DNA from: Streptococcus sp. DD12
Lineage (GTDB): Bacteria; Bacillota; Bacilli; Lactobacillales; Streptococcaceae
NCBI RefSeq assembly: GCF_001578885.1
Contig: NZ_KQ969495.1
Span: forward strand, 725,030 to 789,029
Reading direction: 5' to 3'
DNA: 64,000 nucleotides
Shown: positions 1-9,964 of the stretch, one piece after another
Position numbering within the stretch: the stretch's first letter is position 1
Layout: each line of letters opens with the position of its first letter
Notes under the pieces: model-generated
What the model was told of the DNA's origin: nothing
Database searches by the model: none
Seen by the model: only the letters and a program-made list of their open reading frames with translations
Translations under genes and position numbers: made by a program

Positions 1-771
1 TAAAAGAACCTGATAGCCCGAGGCCTGGAGTCTGGTGATGACCTTTTCATAAAAATAGGCCTGCTGTGATGGGCTCATCAGGCCATCCTGAGCCAGAGGC
101 TGTGTCAAAACTAAGGCTAAGCGCCCTCTTTCGTTAACTTCTGGGACAGGGCCAAAAATGGCTTGCATATAGCTTTCTTTCTCTGACGACAGTTGCCTAA
201 ACAAGGCCTTTCGAGGCAAGACACAGAGTTTTGCGTAGCGACTATCGGTCTGACTCACGGCCAAGTTTTCCCAACTATTGATTTCAATCGCCTGACAAGC
301 TGAACTGTAGCCTCGTATCAGAGGGCGACGTTTGACCTGCCTTGCCAGTCTTTCTTTGAGACTTCTTGGATAACCCTGTTGATGGGCAATGGTGAAATAA
401 TTATAACCATCTTCCAGCAATACATAGGCTAGCTTTTGTCTATGACAAAAAAATCCCTCAGGGGTATCATCGTTAAATAGGTAAATGTGAGCAAAGGACT
501 GCAAAAAAGCCCGCATCTCTGCTAACAACGGACGCGGATAAAAACCAAATTCTGACCGCAAGACATCCTTATCCTTGACCAAAACCCTTACCGGCGCACC
601 CGATTGTCGAATCTGATAAGCCAGTTGCTGGGCATTGGAAATGGTGGTGCTCAACCAAAAGGTGACAGGGCCCCCTTCTTGCCAACGTGCCAAAGCGACC
701 AAAAAATGATAAACCGTATGACAAATATACAAGTCTCCTGTCATTTTCTGCTTCTTCTGTTCTTTTTTCAT
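1..771 (-). CDS. Glycosyltransferase family 52-like protein, partial (C-terminus outside window)
   Basis: Read on the minus strand, the frame is open from an ATG at 771 to the window edge (257 codons, no stop). AAGGA lies 5 nt before the ATG. The N-terminus (LYICHTVYHFLVAL) and the motif VLLEDGYNYF resemble GT52 / sialyltransferase-like enzymes of capsule and glycan clusters, and a later segment (LTQPLAQDG) also fits that group. The likely role is transfer of a sugar to a surface glycan in the cytoplasm. The substrate cannot be told. It sits alone here, downstream of uvrB and separated from it by a terminator. An extended -10 (TGTTACAAT, hexamer 807-802) lies about 30 nt upstream. The family call comes from recalled motif similarity only. 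Confidence 0.6.
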   Translation of the reverse strand, partial: MKKEQKKQKMTGDLYICHTVYHFLVALARWQEGGPVTFWLSTTISNAQQLAYQIRQSGAPVRVLVKDKDVLRSEFGFYPRPLLAEMRAFLQSFAHIYLFNDDTPEGFFCHRQKLAYVLLEDGYNYFTIAHQQGYPRSLKERLARQVKRRPLIRGYSSACQAIEINSWENLAVSQTDSRYAKLCVLPRKALFRQLSSEKESYMQAIFGPVPEVNERGRLALVLTQPLAQDGLMSPSQQAYFYEKVITRLQASGYQVLL

Positions 772-801
772 ACCTGTCCTTGCATCCCCTAACATTACTT
801 T

Positions 802-809
802 ATTGTAAC
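802..809 (-). promoter_or_regulatory. Extended -10 promoter of the GT52-like gene
   Basis: Minus-strand TGTTACAAT about 30 nt before the start codon. No convincing -35 is seen at 17 bp, so this would be an extended -10 promoter. Confidence 0.4.
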
Positions 810-834
810 ACAGATTTCAATTCTAGGACAATAG

Positions 835-881
835 AAAAAGAGAAATTCCCTTACAGCGGCTAGCTTTGGAGGAATTTCTCT
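835..881 (-). terminator. Rho-independent terminator downstream of uvrB
   Basis: Perfect 11-bp inverted repeat (839-849 with 871-881, AGAGAAATTCC) with a 21-nt loop. On the minus strand it is followed by TTTTT. It lies between uvrB and the promoter of the GT52-like gene. Confidence 0.65.
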
Positions 882-1013
882 CTGGAGAATTGGAGGCCAT
901 CACATCTCTGTTTGCGTCCGTTATTATTGTCATATTATCGAAAAATTGACATCTTTTCGGGGCTGGCTGGCTGTCAACAGCCAAAAAGTGACCTTACTTA
1001 CAGGAGTCTCCCC

Positions 1014-3001
1014 TTAGTCTAGGGCCTTGATTTCCATCATCATATCCCGCAATTGGGCCGCCAGTTCAAAGTCCAAGCGGTCTGAGGCTTCCAGCATTTG
1101 CTTTTGCAATTTTTTGACCGTTGCCTGACGGTCTTTTTTCGTCAAGGTTGAGACATCAATTTCCTCGGCTACTTGACCTTCTTCAACTGTTGTTGCAGAA
1201 ATCAAATCACGGATTTCTTTTTAATGGTTTGTGGCGTAATGCCGTGTTCTCTATTATAGGCCATCTGCAGTTCCCGACGGCGGGCGGTTTCATCCATGGC
1301 CTTCTGCATGGATTCGGTTATCTTATCTGCATACATGATGACATGGCCCTCGCTATTACGCGCTGCCCGACCAATGGTCTGAATCAAGCCCCGTTCATTA
1401 CGCAGAAAGCCTTCCTTGTCAGCATCCAAAATAGCGACCAAACTCACCTCTGGAACATCAATCCCTTCACGCAAGAGGTTGATACCGACCAGCACATCAA
1501 AGACACCCAGACGCAGGTCACGGATGATTTCCGTTCGTTCCAAGGTCTTAATGTCCGAGTGCATGTACTTGACCTTAACACCCATTTCCTTGAAATAATC
1601 GGTCAAGTCTTCCGCCATTTTCTTGGTCAAGGTGGTCACAAAGACCCGTTCGTTTTTGGCCACACGCTCATTGATTTCACCCAACAAATCATCCATCTGT
1701 CCCATCGTAGGGCGCACTTCCACCTCAGGATCCAACAGCCCTGTCGGTCGAATGATTTGTTCAATGACCGTATCTGTCTGGGCCATCTCATAATCTCCAG
1801 GGGTCGCTGACACATAGACAATTTGATTAACATGGCCTTCAAACTCCTCCCGTCGCAAGGGGCGATTGTCCAAGGCAGACGGCAGGCGAAAACCATAATT
1901 TACCAACATCTCCTTGCGGGCTCGGTCACCATTATACATGCCTTTAATCTGTCCCATGGTGATGTGCGATTCATCAATCATGATAAGAAAATCATCTGGA
2001 AAGAAATCCAGCAGGGTGTAAGGGGGTTCCCCCTCCTCCCGCCCATCCATGTAACGGGAATAATTTTCTACCCCATTGGTATAACCCATCTCCCGCAGCA
2101 TCTCGATATCATACTCGGTACGCTGACGGATACGTTGGGCTTCGATGAGTTTTCCTTCCTTTTCAAAGAGAGCAACCTGTTTTTCCATATCCTGAGCGAT
2201 TTGGGCAATGGCATCATCGAGGCGTTCTTCCTGGGTGACAAAGTGAGTGGCTGGGAAAATGGCAATATGTTTCATGTCCGCAACAACTTTTCCTGTTAAG
2301 GGGTTGATTTCACGAATGCGATCAATCTCATCTCCGAAAAACTCGATGCGAAAAGCATTGTCATTGCGAGAGGCTGGAAAGATCTCTACCACATCTCCAC
2401 GGACGCGAAATTTCCCCCGTTGAAAGTCAATGTCATTGCGATCAAATTGAATATCTACCAGACGATTGAGCAAGGCATCTCTGGACAACTCCATTCCTGG
2501 ACGTAGGCTGACGACATTGTCCCGATAGTTGCGTGGGTCCCCCAAACCGAAGATGGATGACACCGAAGCCACCACAATCACATCATTGCGTTCTAAGAGA
2601 GCTGCCGTAGCTGAATGGCGCAAGTAATCAATCTCGTCATTGACCGCACTGTCCTTTTCGATATAGGTGTCACTAGAGGGAACATAGGCCTCTGGTTGGT
2701 AGAAATCATAGTAGGAGACGAAATACTCAACCGCATTATTGGGGAAAAATTCTTTAAATTCCCCGTAAAGTTGGCCAGCCAAGGTTTTATTATGGGCAAT
2801 GACCAGCGTGGGCTTATTGACCTGGGCAATCACTTGACTCATGGTAAAAGTTTTTCCTGTCCCCGTCGCTCCCATGAGGATTTGCGCTTTTTCGCCTCCC
2901 TCAATATTGTCGACGAGCTGTTCAATAGCCTGTGGCTGGTCTCCTGATGGCTGGTATTTTGAGACCAGTTCAAAGGTATTGTGGTCTTGTCTTTGAATCA
3001 C
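1014..3001 (-). pseudogene. uvrB: uvrB, excinuclease ABC subunit B, with a one-base frameshift near the 3' end
   Basis: UvrB is the DNA-loading helicase of nucleotide excision repair, acting with UvrA and UvrC. From GTG 3001 (AAGGAG 7 nt upstream) the frame encodes 599 residues. It has Walker A GATGTGKT (about 44-51), the beta-hairpin [10 protein letters not shown] and Walker B-like MIDESH. After TPQTIKK it runs into KSVI and a stop near 1200. The missing C-terminus continues in another frame down to the TAA at 1014. That part carries the UVR motif ([22 protein letters not shown]) that contacts UvrC. Adding one A in the A5 run at 1222-1218 restores [12 protein letters not shown] and a 662-residue protein, the normal family length. 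Either this is a real frameshift giving a UvrB without its UvrC-binding motif, or it is a homopolymer sequencing error. The rest of the gene looks intact. Confidence 0.9.
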
Positions 3002-3018
3002 GGTTGTGCTCCTTTCAC

Positions 3019-3049
3019 AAAAAATCCACTCTCACAGCGAGAGGGATTT
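3019..3049 (-). terminator. Terminator-like hairpin inside the uvrB leader
   Basis: Minus strand: AAATCC-CTCTC / GAGAG-GGATTT (3049-3022) followed by a run of T (3024-3019). It lies downstream of the uvrB promoter and just before the uvrB ribosome-binding site, so it could attenuate uvrB. Alternatively it simply ends transcription coming from the CPBP gene. Confidence 0.55.
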
Positions 3050-3067
3050 CAGAAATATGATGTCACC

Positions 3068-3096
3068 ATTATAGGTGATAAACTATTTTTAGTCAA
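3068..3096 (-). promoter_or_regulatory. uvrB promoter
   Basis: TTGACT (3096-3091), a 17-bp spacer and TATAAT (3073-3068) on the minus strand. The -35 overlaps the stop codon of the CPBP gene. The predicted leader is about 60 nt. Confidence 0.7.
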
Positions 3097-4075
3097 TAGA
3101 TTTGCCTGTTTTGGCGCTTTGGAAAGGTGTTTTAGGTGGTCTTTGCCAAAAATCCTGCCAGCTCCAATCGCTCTTTTTCCAAAAGAGATAGACCAAAACC
3201 AAAATAGAAGCCAGTAAGACTAGGCTGGTCAAGAGAGAGCCTTCAGCGCCGAAGCTAGCACCTGTTAGCCAAGCCAAGTTTCCTACCGGTTGCCAAGTCC
3301 AAACAGAAGCATCTGCTGGTGTGCCTGAAACCAGGCTCCCAAAAATATTTCCCTGAACAAAATTCCAGGCACCATGCAGGCCCCCCACCAACCAAAGGTT
3401 ACCACCGTAAAGCAGTAATAAGGCGCAAAAGATACCGTCAAGTAGGATATTGGTCACTGACAAGACGGTGACCCCTGCATTGAGGAGGTGCATGGCGCCA
3501 AAGAGAGCACTTGATATAAAGATTGCCCAGACCAGGCTAACCTTTGTCGCCAAGGTTGGTAAAAGCCAGCCGCGCACAACCAACTCCTCAGTGGTTCCTT
3601 GTAAAAGCCAAAAGGGGGCTATGGCCAAGATAAAAGCAAGCGCATCGCCACTGAGATAGTTGAGCGAAAGGCTGATTTGCCCAGTGAGAACTAAAAGACC
3701 CACAACAAGAGCAAACTGGAGAAAACCGATAGCACAGCCTAAGGCCAAAGATGATAGCCACTTCTTGCCATAAAAGCCCAAGGTCACCAGGGGCCTTTTT
3801 TCCACCAAACGCACCCAAGCAAAGACCAAGGCCATAATGCCTGCAAAGCTAGCTAGCTGGATAAACAAAAGGTAATGCCCGACAAGTTCCTGAACCGACA
3901 GGTTACTTTGCCCAGATAGCAAGAGACCGGCCCCTACAGACACAAGCCTTAAGAGCGGAAAAATCGTAAAACTACCCACCCAGGTAACGGTCCAGGCCAG
4001 GGGGACCGCTAGCCAAACAGGCAGGGGGAAGCGTGACAAGCGCGCATCCCTCAGCATTGGATGTTGTGACATCAT
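3089..4075 (-). CDS. CPBP family intramembrane metalloprotease
   Basis: 328-residue multi-pass membrane protein of the CPBP (Abi/CAAX-protease-like) family. Motif 1 is EELVVRG (EExxxR), motif 2 is FGAMHLLN and motif 3 is GLHGAWNF, giving the Glu and His residues expected to bind a catalytic metal. Such proteins cleave or process membrane-embedded substrates; bacteriocin self-immunity is one known role. The start is taken at 4075, because AAGGAGG lies 5 nt upstream; a second ATG at 4072 is also possible. The start overlaps the stop of a five-codon upstream reading frame. No bacteriocin gene is seen nearby, so the substrate is unknown. The gene is monocistronic with its own promoter. Confidence 0.8.
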   Translation of the reverse strand: MMSQHPMLRDARLSRFPLPVWLAVPLAWTVTWVGSFTIFPLLRLVSVGAGLLLSGQSNLSVQELVGHYLLFIQLASFAGIMALVFAWVRLVEKRPLVTLGFYGKKWLSSLALGCAIGFLQFALVVGLLVLTGQISLSLNYLSGDALAFILAIAPFWLLQGTTEELVVRGWLLPTLATKVSLVWAIFISSALFGAMHLLNAGVTVLSVTNILLDGIFCALLLLYGGNLWLVGGLHGAWNFVQGNIFGSLVSGTPADASVWTWQPVGNLAWLTGASFGAEGSLLTSLVLLASILVLVYLFWKKSDWSWQDFWQRPPKTPFQSAKTGKSID

Positions 4076-4092
4076 CAAAACCTCCTTGTCAT
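4075..4092 (-). CDS. Five-codon upstream ORF (MTRRF) coupled to the CPBP protease gene
   Basis: ATG at 4092 has AGGAG 9 nt upstream and reads M-T-R-R-F before TGA. The TGA shares its last base with the CPBP start codon (TGATG). The two Arg codons are AGG AGG and at the same time form the Shine-Dalgarno sequence of the main gene, so ribosomes translating this mini-ORF could modulate initiation. It may be incidental. Confidence 0.35.
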   Translation of the reverse strand: MTRRF

Positions 4093-4115
4093 GAGAACAG
4101 ACTCCTTTTTTCTTT

Positions 4116-4144
4116 ATTTTATCCCATTTTAGCAGCGTCAGCAA
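4116..4144 (-). promoter_or_regulatory. Promoter of the CPBP protease gene
   Basis: TTGCTG (4144-4139), a 17-bp spacer and TAAAAT (4121-4116) on the minus strand, about 40 nt before the start codon. Confidence 0.6.
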
Positions 4145-4312
4145 GCCCCTCAGGAGAGCCTTCCTAACCTTTGGTCAGGTTGCAACCTTTCCCAAAAAAG
4201 TCTGGTTAAGGAGCGGACCCAAAACCTAGACGAACTAATTTGCTTCCTAGATTCTACAGAGTTCGGCTAAAAACTTAGCCCTCTTGGTCGAGGACAAAGA
4301 CTTCTTGGCATG

Positions 4313-4346
4313 AAAAAACGCTTGAAACAGAAGCCGTTCAAGCGTT
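4313..4346 (-). terminator. Terminator of the ligA-dgkB unit
   Basis: Perfect 10-bp stem (AACGCTTGAA, 4317-4326, with 4337-4346) followed on the minus strand by TTTTTT, about 60 nt after the dgkB stop. The rest of the gap 4145-4408 holds only the CPBP promoter and a 12-bp direct repeat (4284-4295 and 4391-4402). Confidence 0.85.
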
Positions 4347-4408
4347 CAGGTACTTTGATTCTAAGTGACGTCTTAAGCTTCACCCTCAGTTTGGTCGAGG
4401 ACCGGACA

Positions 4409-5449
4409 TCATTTATGGTGTTCTTCGTGTTCTTTTTCCACACGGTCCACCTCTTGAGAGAACTTCTCGGCAATGGCTTCTAGGGCTAACATTTCCGTAT
4501 CTTTTAGGTCAATGCTAATGGCATCATCAGCGATATTATCCGCATCAGCAAAGAAGGTCAAATGGTTTTGCAGGTTGGTTAAGGTCATGGGGGCATCGCC
4601 ACCGTATTCCCCATCCAGATTAATCATCATCCGTTTGGAATGCGTGCCTAATGGCGTGATGGTCAATTGACTGGTCTTGATATACTCAATATTTTTGTCG
4701 CCAATATGCCGACCGTTTAAGGCCATCCGAATAAGGCCCAGCATGTCAAAAAGATTAGCCGTTTTAACCAAAATCAAGGTAAACAAGCCATCATCTAACT
4801 TGGCATCAGGCGCAATCTGCTCAAAGCCTCCCACCGAATTGGTCAAGGCAGCGAAAATCATCGAGACATGCCCTTCAAAAGTGCCATCATCATGCGTAAT
4901 GCGGACAGGCACCTTGCGAATCTGCGGTAAGAGTTCCGCCCCCTTGGCCAAATAGGCTAAATACCCCAAGCTGGTTTTCAACTGACTAGGCACACTGTAA
5001 GTAAGCTCTGTCAGCGTCCCTGCCGCCGCAATATTCATAAAATATTGGTCTTGGCCTGCTAGGCCAATATCCATCTGAACCATTTGGCGCTTACCAATCA
5101 CCTTGGCCGCCTCGATGGGGTTCCCTCTTGGGATTTTCAAAGCTCGGGCAAAATCATTGGTTGTCCCGGTTGGGATAATAGCCATCAAAGGACGGCGCTT
5201 AAGGGGAGCAATTCCATTGACCACCTCGTTGATGGTGCCATCACCACCAGCAGCCACAACCAAATCAAAGCCCGCCAAGGCTGCGCGTCTGGCCTCTTTT
5301 TTAGCTGAATCCGCTTCAGGGGTCGTCTGAAAAGCCGATGTCTCATAACCAAAGCCTTCAATGATATGCAAGACTTCCGCCACATTCTTTTTCATGACTT
5401 CTTGGCCAGAGGTTGGATTATAAATCAACCGGGCCCGTTTTTGGTACAT
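4409..5449 (-). CDS. dgkB: Diacylglycerol kinase (lipid kinase)
   Basis: 346-residue soluble lipid kinase. DgkB phosphorylates diacylglycerol released during lipoteichoic acid synthesis and returns it to the phospholipid pool as phosphatidic acid. It shows the DAGK catalytic motif AAGGDGTINEVVNG and the substrate-loop motif PTGTTNDFARAL. A phosphate-binding start (RLIYNPTSG) opens the N-terminus. The C-terminal tail is rich in Glu and His (KEHEEHH). AAAGGAGG precedes the ATG, and ligA ends 11 nt upstream, so the two genes form a unit as in other streptococci. YegS- or BmrU-like lipid kinases are the alternative name, but length and context favour DgkB. Confidence 0.88.
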   Translation of the reverse strand: MYQKRARLIYNPTSGQEVMKKNVAEVLHIIEGFGYETSAFQTTPEADSAKKEARRAALAGFDLVVAAGGDGTINEVVNGIAPLKRRPLMAIIPTGTTNDFARALKIPRGNPIEAAKVIGKRQMVQMDIGLAGQDQYFMNIAAAGTLTELTYSVPSQLKTSLGYLAYLAKGAELLPQIRKVPVRITHDDGTFEGHVSMIFAALTNSVGGFEQIAPDAKLDDGLFTLILVKTANLFDMLGLIRMALNGRHIGDKNIEYIKTSQLTITPLGTHSKRMMINLDGEYGGDAPMTLTNLQNHLTFFADADNIADDAISIDLKDTEMLALEAIAEKFSQEVDRVEKEHEEHHK

Positions 5450-5460
5450 AAGCTCCTCCT

Positions 5461-7434
<1,974 letters not shown>

Positions 7435-7458
7435 CAATTTTAAAGAGGCTGGCGCCTT

Positions 7459-7974
7459 TTACTGAGTCAGATCGATACGACGCCCAATCTGCTCAAACAA
7501 GATAGCGCCGATGAGCAAGGAAAGCAGTTCGCCCAGGGCAACCGTCACCCATGTCATGAAAAAGGGAAGTTTCAAAATAATATGCAATTCCGCGGCGATT
7601 GTCACCATGGAGCTGGCAAAAAAGAGGGCAAAAAAGAAGAAACCTTTATTTAAGAGCCCACCAAAAATACGCTCCTTGGTAAAACCTTTAAAGAGCCAAA
7701 CGCCCAAACCGACAAAAACAAAGGTCGATAGCCCGCCAACGACCATATCGATGGGGCCCAAGCTTGAGGGGATATTGGCCAGAACACAGCCCAAAGTGAC
7801 CGCATAGAGGTATTTGCGGTTATAAAAAACGAGGAAGTAAAGCATTTCTGCTAGACGAAACTGGATAGCCCCATAACTCAAAGCATTTAGCGGTGGCGTC
7901 AAGGTTAAAACCACATAGAGGGCTGCCACCAGAGCAATTTGTGCCATATCTTTTACACGTAAAGTCATTGTCAT
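7459..7974 (-). CDS. queT: QueT family queuosine-precursor transporter
   Basis: 171-residue membrane protein with about five or six hydrophobic segments. It resembles QueT (COG4708), an S component of energy-coupling factor transporters that imports a queuosine precursor for tRNA modification. The region LTPPLNALSYGAIQFRLAEMLYFL is the part I recognise. AAGGAG lies 4 nt before ATG 7974 and 10 nt before a second ATG at 7968, so the start is uncertain by two codons. The gene stands between ligA and an acyltransferase gene. Streptococcal queT genes often follow a preQ1 riboswitch, but I could not match the consensus here. Confidence 0.8.
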   Translation of the reverse strand: MTMTLRVKDMAQIALVAALYVVLTLTPPLNALSYGAIQFRLAEMLYFLVFYNRKYLYAVTLGCVLANIPSSLGPIDMVVGGLSTFVFVGLGVWLFKGFTKERIFGGLLNKGFFFFALFFASSMVTIAAELHIILKLPFFMTWVTVALGELLSLLIGAILFEQIGRRIDLTQ

Positions 7975-8000
7975 TTTTCTCCTTTATACAGCGAAAAGGG

Positions 8001-8052
8001 AGTCGGACAAGACAAGCGTAGCCCAAAGGCTCCAAGCTTTTCCTATCCCACT
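8001..8052 (-). repeat. Long imperfect inverted repeat between the acyltransferase gene and queT
   Basis: 17-nt arms (8001-8017 and 8036-8052) pair with two mismatches and a few G-U pairs. The loop contains an inner AGCC/GGCT hairpin. On the minus strand the structure is followed by CCCTTTTCG and, 17 nt later, by the queT ribosome-binding site. It may be the acyltransferase terminator, a leader structure of queT, or one of the repetitive hairpins common in streptococcal intergenic DNA. Confidence 0.5.
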
Positions 8053-8065
8053 CTCTATCCGCAGC

Positions 8066-8818
8066 TTATTGTAATTCATTTTCCCGGTGTTTATCTGGAT
8101 CCCAGACAAAGCTCGCTAGAAAAGCGAAAGCCACCGTTAATAAGGTCAGTAAAATAGCTAAAATCCCCAGAGGAATCCGGAGGAGCCACCAAAGAGGTCG
8201 AAACTTAGTGGCCTGGGTCAAGCTTTCATTTTCCGCGTCCAACTGGTCAAAGGCTTCTTGCAAACGACGTGACACTTCTTCGATGCCTTGGTCATTCATG
8301 CGCTTGATGTCAGAAATATCGATCGGTTCTCCGTAGTTCATATCCACGCGTGCACCCTTGATAAAGCTTGAAAAATCGCGTGGTCCCCCGTAAACCGCAG
8401 GTACAATTCTCACCTTGGCCATTTTGGCGATGACAGCAACGCCCCCCTTCACGTCACTCGCATGACGGCTACCACTCGGAAACATAATCAATGAGCGCTG
8501 ACTCTTTTTGAGCATCTTGACAGGGTACTTGATGGCTTCTTGACCAGGATTTTGGCGGTTAATGGGAAAGGCACCGCACATCTTGATAAACCAACCAAGG
8601 GCCCGATTTTTAAACAACTCTTGCTTAGCCATGTAGACATACTTCCGTGGCTTAGTTGAAAAGGCTAGGTAAACAGGATCCCACCAAGTTCGGTGCGGAG
8701 CGACCAAGATAACATTTTCATCTAAGTCAGGCAGGCGCTTTCGATTATGATAGTGGGCATTCCCATTGACACAATAGAGCAAGAAGGTCGCAAAATATTG
8801 TAAATAAGCGTAAAACAC
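8066..8818 (-). CDS. 1-acyl-sn-glycerol-3-phosphate acyltransferase-like protein (PlsC family)
   Basis: 250-residue protein of the lysophospholipid acyltransferase family. It has the catalytic HRTWWD (HX4D) motif and a variant of the FPEGTR motif (FPSGSR), in which the usual Glu and Thr are replaced by Ser. A hydrophobic C-terminal segment (LGILAILLTLLTVAFAFLASF) should anchor it in the membrane. The expected reaction is transfer of an acyl chain to lysophosphatidic acid in phospholipid synthesis. The start is taken as GTG 8818, with AGGAG 8 nt upstream. A TTG at 8824 is only 2 nt from the same AGGAG and is unlikely. The altered motif III means substrate specificity is uncertain. Confidence 0.8.
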   Translation of the reverse strand: MFYAYLQYFATFLLYCVNGNAHYHNRKRLPDLDENVILVAPHRTWWDPVYLAFSTKPRKYVYMAKQELFKNRALGWFIKMCGAFPINRQNPGQEAIKYPVKMLKKSQRSLIMFPSGSRHASDVKGGVAVIAKMAKVRIVPAVYGGPRDFSSFIKGARVDMNYGEPIDISDIKRMNDQGIEEVSRRLQEAFDQLDAENESLTQATKFRPLWWLLRIPLGILAILLTLLTVAFAFLASFVWDPDKHRENELQ

Positions 8819-8898
8819 ACGCAAATCTCCTTTTTTTAGTGTGCCATAATTATAACATGCTAAAGAAAAAATGAAAAGTTAGAGGCTGGCACAAAATT

Positions 8899-8907
8899 TG
8901 GTATAAT
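8899..8907 (+). promoter_or_regulatory. Extended -10 promoter of the trmN6-like operon
   Basis: TTGGTATAATAGG with TATAAT at 8902-8907, about 28 nt before the GTG start. AGGAG lies between the two. No good -35 is visible. Confidence 0.6.
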
Positions 8908-8934
8908 AGGGGAACTAGACAAAGGAGAACTCAG

Positions 8935-9699
8935 GTGACACAGCCAACAAGACAGCCACAGCCTCTACGAGATGGCGAACGAGTGGACCAACTATTTTCA
9001 ACAGATGTTAAGATTATCCAAAACCGGGAGGTCTTTTCTTATTCTATCGACTCCGTGCTTTTATCCCGCTTTCCCAAACTCCCCAAGCGCGGGCTTATTG
9101 TCGATCTCTGCGCTGGTAATGGTGCTGTCGGACTCTTTGCCAGCACCCAGACACAGGCCCAGATTGTCAGTGTGGAACTCCAAGAACGACTGGCTGACAT
9201 GGCGCAGCGTTCCGTAGAACTCAATGCCCTCACAGATCAAGTGACCGTCGTCCAAGATGACCTCAAAAACCTATTGGCCCACGTCCCTCGCTCACAGGTT
9301 GATTTGATTCTCTGCAATCCCCCCTATTTTAAAGCCAGCGAGCAGTCGCACAAAAACCTGTCCGAGCACTACCTCCTTGCCCGCCACGAGATAACCACCG
9401 ATTTGGCAAGTATTTGTCAGGTCGCTCGCCATGCCCTCAAGTCCAATGGTCGACTGGCTCTGGTCCACCGACCTGACCGTTTTTTAGAGATATTAGATAC
9501 CTTAAAAGCCAACGGGCTAGCGCCAAAACGCTTGCAATTTGTTTACCCAAAAAGTCATAAGAATGCCAATATGCTCCTCATCGAAGCCATCAAAGATGGG
9601 TCTGAACAAGGCTTCACCGTCTTGCCTCCGCTCATTGTCCATCAAGATTCAGGAGACTACACCCCTGAAATCCAGGAGATTTACTATGGCAAATCCTAA
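8935..9699 (+). CDS. tRNA1(Val) (adenine-N6)-methyltransferase-like protein
   Basis: 254-residue class I SAM-dependent methyltransferase of the COG4123 (TrmN6/YfiC) group, which methylates an adenine next to the anticodon of tRNA-Val in E. coli. SAM-binding motif I is [11 protein letters not shown] and the amino-methyltransferase motif IV is NPPYF, which favours N6-adenine as target. The GTG start at 8935 has AAAGGAG 7 nt upstream. It overlaps the next gene by 14 nt and heads a plus-strand unit of three tightly packed genes. Substrate identity in streptococci is inferred from the family. Confidence 0.85.
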   Translation: MTQPTRQPQPLRDGERVDQLFSTDVKIIQNREVFSYSIDSVLLSRFPKLPKRGLIVDLCAGNGAVGLFASTQTQAQIVSVELQERLADMAQRSVELNALTDQVTVVQDDLKNLLAHVPRSQVDLILCNPPYFKASEQSHKNLSEHYLLARHEITTDLASICQVARHALKSNGRLALVHRPDRFLEILDTLKANGLAPKRLQFVYPKSHKNANMLLIEAIKDGSEQGFTVLPPLIVHQDSGDYTPEIQEIYYGKS

Positions 9700-9964
9700 A
9701 GCCTTTATGTATGTCTTAGGCTGTGCTGACGGGACGCTCTATACCGGCTACACGACCGATGTGCAAAAACGCCTAGCAACTCATAACAGGGGAAAAGGGG
9801 CCAAATACACTCGGTCTCGTCTGCCTGTTCGCCTGCTTTATCAGGAGAGCTTTGCCAGCAAGTCCCAGGCCATGAGTGCCGAAGCCAGCTTTAAGCGAAA
9901 AACACGTCCTCAAAAACTAGCCTACATTGCCCAACACACCAAATCAGAAAAGGAGAATCCGTGA
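9686..9964 (+). CDS. GIY-YIG nuclease superfamily protein (YazA-like)
   Basis: 92-residue protein consisting of one GIY-YIG fold. It contains [19 protein letters not shown], the GIY...YIG-equivalent segments, a following Arg (KRLATHN) and a catalytic-type Glu in [11 protein letters not shown]. These stand-alone UPF0213 proteins are presumed nucleases of unknown role. The start at 9686 is chosen because of CAGGAG just upstream and because the gene then overlaps the methyltransferase end by only 14 nt. The stop overlaps the next GTG start (GTGA). The pairing with a COG4123 methyltransferase is common in Firmicutes. Confidence 0.85.
   Translation: MANPKAFMYVLGCADGTLYTGYTTDVQKRLATHNRGKGAKYTRSRLPVRLLYQESFASKSQAMSAEASFKRKTRPQKLAYIAQHTKSEKENP

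Noticed and set aside
968..983. TGGCTGTCAACAGCCA palindrome below uvrB
   Set aside because: On the minus strand the T-run precedes rather than follows the stem, so it is not a terminator for uvrB. The hairpin at 835-881 fits better.
1121..1810. Long plus-strand open frame opposite uvrB, and similar ones opposite ligA, alaS and pheT
   Set aside because: They lack ribosome-binding sites and recognisable domains and lie entirely within strongly conserved genes on the other strand. They are antisense shadows.
4284..4402. 12-bp direct repeat TTGGTCGAGGAC at 4284-4295 and 4391-4402
   Set aside because: Only two copies flanking the dgkB terminator, with no transposase or target-site pattern. Too little to call an element.
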